Below are positions 4,740 through 5,963 of a stretch of 5,963 bases of DNA, piece by piece. The translations under genes were made by a program, and so were the position numbers. Location: the NCBI GenBank assembly GCA_964541075.1, contig CAZIPZ010000220.1, forward strand, positions 1-5,963. Reading direction: 5' to 3'. Under the pieces are notes generated by a model, which was not told where the DNA came from, made no database searches, and saw only the letters and a list, made by a program, of their open reading frames with translations. This DNA comes from CAZIPZ01 sp964541075. GTDB lineage: Bacteria > Acidobacteriota > Terriglobia > 20CM-2-55-15. The stretch's first letter is position 1. Every line of letters starts with the position of its first letter.

Positions 4740-5963
4740 ATGCAAGACGGGGATCGATATAAGCCTGATTTCAGTCCGTCGGCATGGTCGACCCGCGATC
4801 GCCACTTTCTGGAGGCCTTTTGCAGCAATCCTGACGGAATCGTTTCCGTCCTGCGCAACCTGCCGCCCGAAATCACAGGGGCTTTGTGTTCGCGGGCAAG
4901 CCGCGCAACAGGATCTTTGTTCGAAGTCCTATTGAGGGAATACATCGATCCCATCGTAAATGGGGATGATCGAAGGTTGGCCTCCGAGCTCGAGGAAACA
5001 GTCCGGTTTCTGAAGGAGCACGGCTTCAAGAACATCCTCAACAATCAGCGAGCCCAGGCATTTTATTCCAAGTGGCTTTCGCAATACGGTGACGATTCCA
5101 TCGCGCAGATAACCGGAACTCACGTCATTTTGTGGGGGATCTCGCAGGTTGCGATGAAGTTCGTTGAAGATCAACGGGTCGGCCTCGAGCCCATTGAGAA
5201 GTCCACTCGATACGTCAATTTCGGCGCGAAGGTCGGGGATCGGTATCTGTATTACATTCCAACCCCGGATCTTGAACAGCACCATCTTCTCGAGGAGTAC
5301 AAGGCCACTCTCGATCATTTGTTCGACACGTATGTGGCCCTGCAGCCCCCGCTCCAGCGGTGGCTGAAAGAGAACTTTGATGACAAAGAATCTGTTCTGG
5401 AGAAGAAAGCGTTCGATACCCTGCGCGGACTTCTGCCGATGGCAACATTGGGTCAGGTTGCTTTTCGCGGCAACGCCCAAGCGTTCGAGTATCTGATCAA
5501 CCGCACTACGGAACATCCGCTTGGAGAACTGCGTTGGTTGGCCGGCGAGCTCAAACACGAACTGGACAAGGAAATCCCATCACTGTTGCTCCGCGTGCAC
5601 GATGAAAAATCCAGGGACTATCAAAAGTATCTCAATCAGAGGTATGCAAAAACTCGTGAGGCGCTTTCGGACCCCATGCTCGATGTGAGATCGCAAGCAG
5701 AGGTTCGTCTTGCTGAGTACGACGAGAAGTCAGAAACGAAGATCCTTGCGGACGTTATTTTTCAGCAGACGCATGGAAGCTGGGAACAGGCGATGGAGAA
5801 GGCCGAAAGCCTGAGTTCCTCCGAAAAACGGGAGCTGTTCGAGCGCTATCTTTTGAATCGTCCGGCCCGTTGGTACAAGGTGGGCCGCGCTCTTGAAAAT
5901 GCTTACTTGCGATTTGAAATTATTATCGACATCGGGTCTTACCGCGATTTGCATCGGCATCGC
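4740..5963 (+). CDS. two-part ThyX-like FAD-dependent thymidylate synthase (5' part)
   Basis: The frame is open from ATG 4740 to the right edge, 408 codons without a stop, so the gene is truncated by the window. ThyX enzymes make dTMP from dUMP using methylenetetrahydrofolate, FAD and NADPH. The N-terminal half contains a ThyX-like core: YGDDSIAQITGTH (from residue 116), then WGISQVAMKFVEDQRVG, then EKSTRYV (153-159). It aligns with the GISRAxxxQxxRHR...ExSxRY pattern of ThyX, but the RHR of the signature is EDQR (143-146). A helical segment with RGLLPMATLGQVAFRGNAQA (about 234-253) follows. The second half begins a second ThyX-like core, ENAYLRFEIIIDIGSYRDLHRHR, whose final RHR (406-408) are the first residues of the canonical RHRx7S motif, exactly at the window edge. 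Single-domain ThyX is about 220-260 residues, so this is a double-length form with a degenerate first copy. Such long forms are annotated as FAD-dependent thymidylate synthases in several phyla. Whether this one makes dTMP cannot be decided without the rest. Confidence 0.85.
   Translation, partial: MQDGDRYKPDFSPSAWSTRDRHFLEAFCSNPDGIVSVLRNLPPEITGALCSRASRATGSLFEVLLREYIDPIVNGDDRRLASELEETVRFLKEHGFKNILNNQRAQAFYSKWLSQYGDDSIAQITGTHVILWGISQVAMKFVEDQRVGLEPIEKSTRYVNFGAKVGDRYLYYIPTPDLEQHHLLEEYKATLDHLFDTYVALQPPLQRWLKENFDDKESVLEKKAFDTLRGLLPMATLGQVAFRGNAQAFEYLINRTTEHPLGELRWLAGELKHELDKEIPSLLLRVHDEKSRDYQKYLNQRYAKTREALSDPMLDVRSQAEVRLAEYDEKSETKILADVIFQQTHGSWEQAMEKAESLSSSEKRELFERYLLNRPARWYKVGRALENAYLRFEIIIDIGSYRDLHRHR

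Noticed and set aside
4538..4762. 74-codon plus-strand frame upstream of the ThyX-like gene
   Set aside because: It overlaps the ThyX start out of frame and lies opposite the 53-residue membrane ORF. No start signal or family pattern supports it.
4929..5558. 209-codon open frame on the minus strand opposite the ThyX-like gene
   Set aside because: The plus strand here encodes clear ThyX-like segments in a frame open for 408 codons. The minus frame has no recognisable family features.
1..5963. CRISPR array, tRNA/rRNA, insertion sequence or phage attachment site
   Set aside because: No spaced direct repeats, no tRNA-like cloverleaf, no transposase or integrase coding sequence and no paired terminal repeats were seen on either strand.

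Overview
The window is chromosomal bacterial DNA of moderate GC, with ordinary coding density and no sign of plasmid, phage, transposon, CRISPR or RNA genes. The best guess for the source is a soil-type bacterium such as an Acidobacteriota member. This rests on three things: a PE-LIG-POL form of LigD, a long two-part ThyX-like protein, and a PolB-type exonuclease domain protein. It is an inference from gene content, not a demonstrated placement.

Layout. Positions 2-223 (+) hold the last 73 codons of a 3'-5' exonuclease of the PolB-exonuclease-like group. After a 150-bp gap with a good sigma-70-like promoter at its end comes a membrane-anchored family 2 glycosyltransferase (374-1561, +). It converges on a small two-helix membrane protein gene on the minus strand (1588-1824), with a short GC hairpin between them. 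That small gene diverges from ligD (1896-4472, +). The two share a 71-bp region whose AT core can be read as a -10 box on both strands. LigD is complete: an N-terminal 3'-phosphoesterase, an ATP-dependent DNA ligase, and a C-terminal primase-polymerase. The last 9 bp of ligD overlap tail-to-tail with a 53-codon minus-strand ORF (4464-4625) that encodes a single-helix membrane protein. After a 114-bp divergent gap, a long ThyX-like gene starts at 4740 (+) and runs off the right edge. Its first half carries a degenerate ThyX signature (EDQR where RHR is expected). The window is cut just as the canonical RHR of the second half appears.

How the genes relate. LigD is the repair ligase/polymerase of bacterial non-homologous end joining, which normally works with Ku; no ku gene is visible here. 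ThyX makes dTMP, and the upstream exonuclease is a nuclease of uncertain role, so three of the genes touch DNA metabolism. Strand changes and separate promoters argue against one operon. The two small membrane protein genes on either side of ligD, both on the opposite strand, are the least explained part. No convincing new multi-gene system is visible. The most useful second looks are the two-part ThyX protein, the shared divergent promoter, the probable leaderless start of the glycosyltransferase, and the 53-residue ORF.
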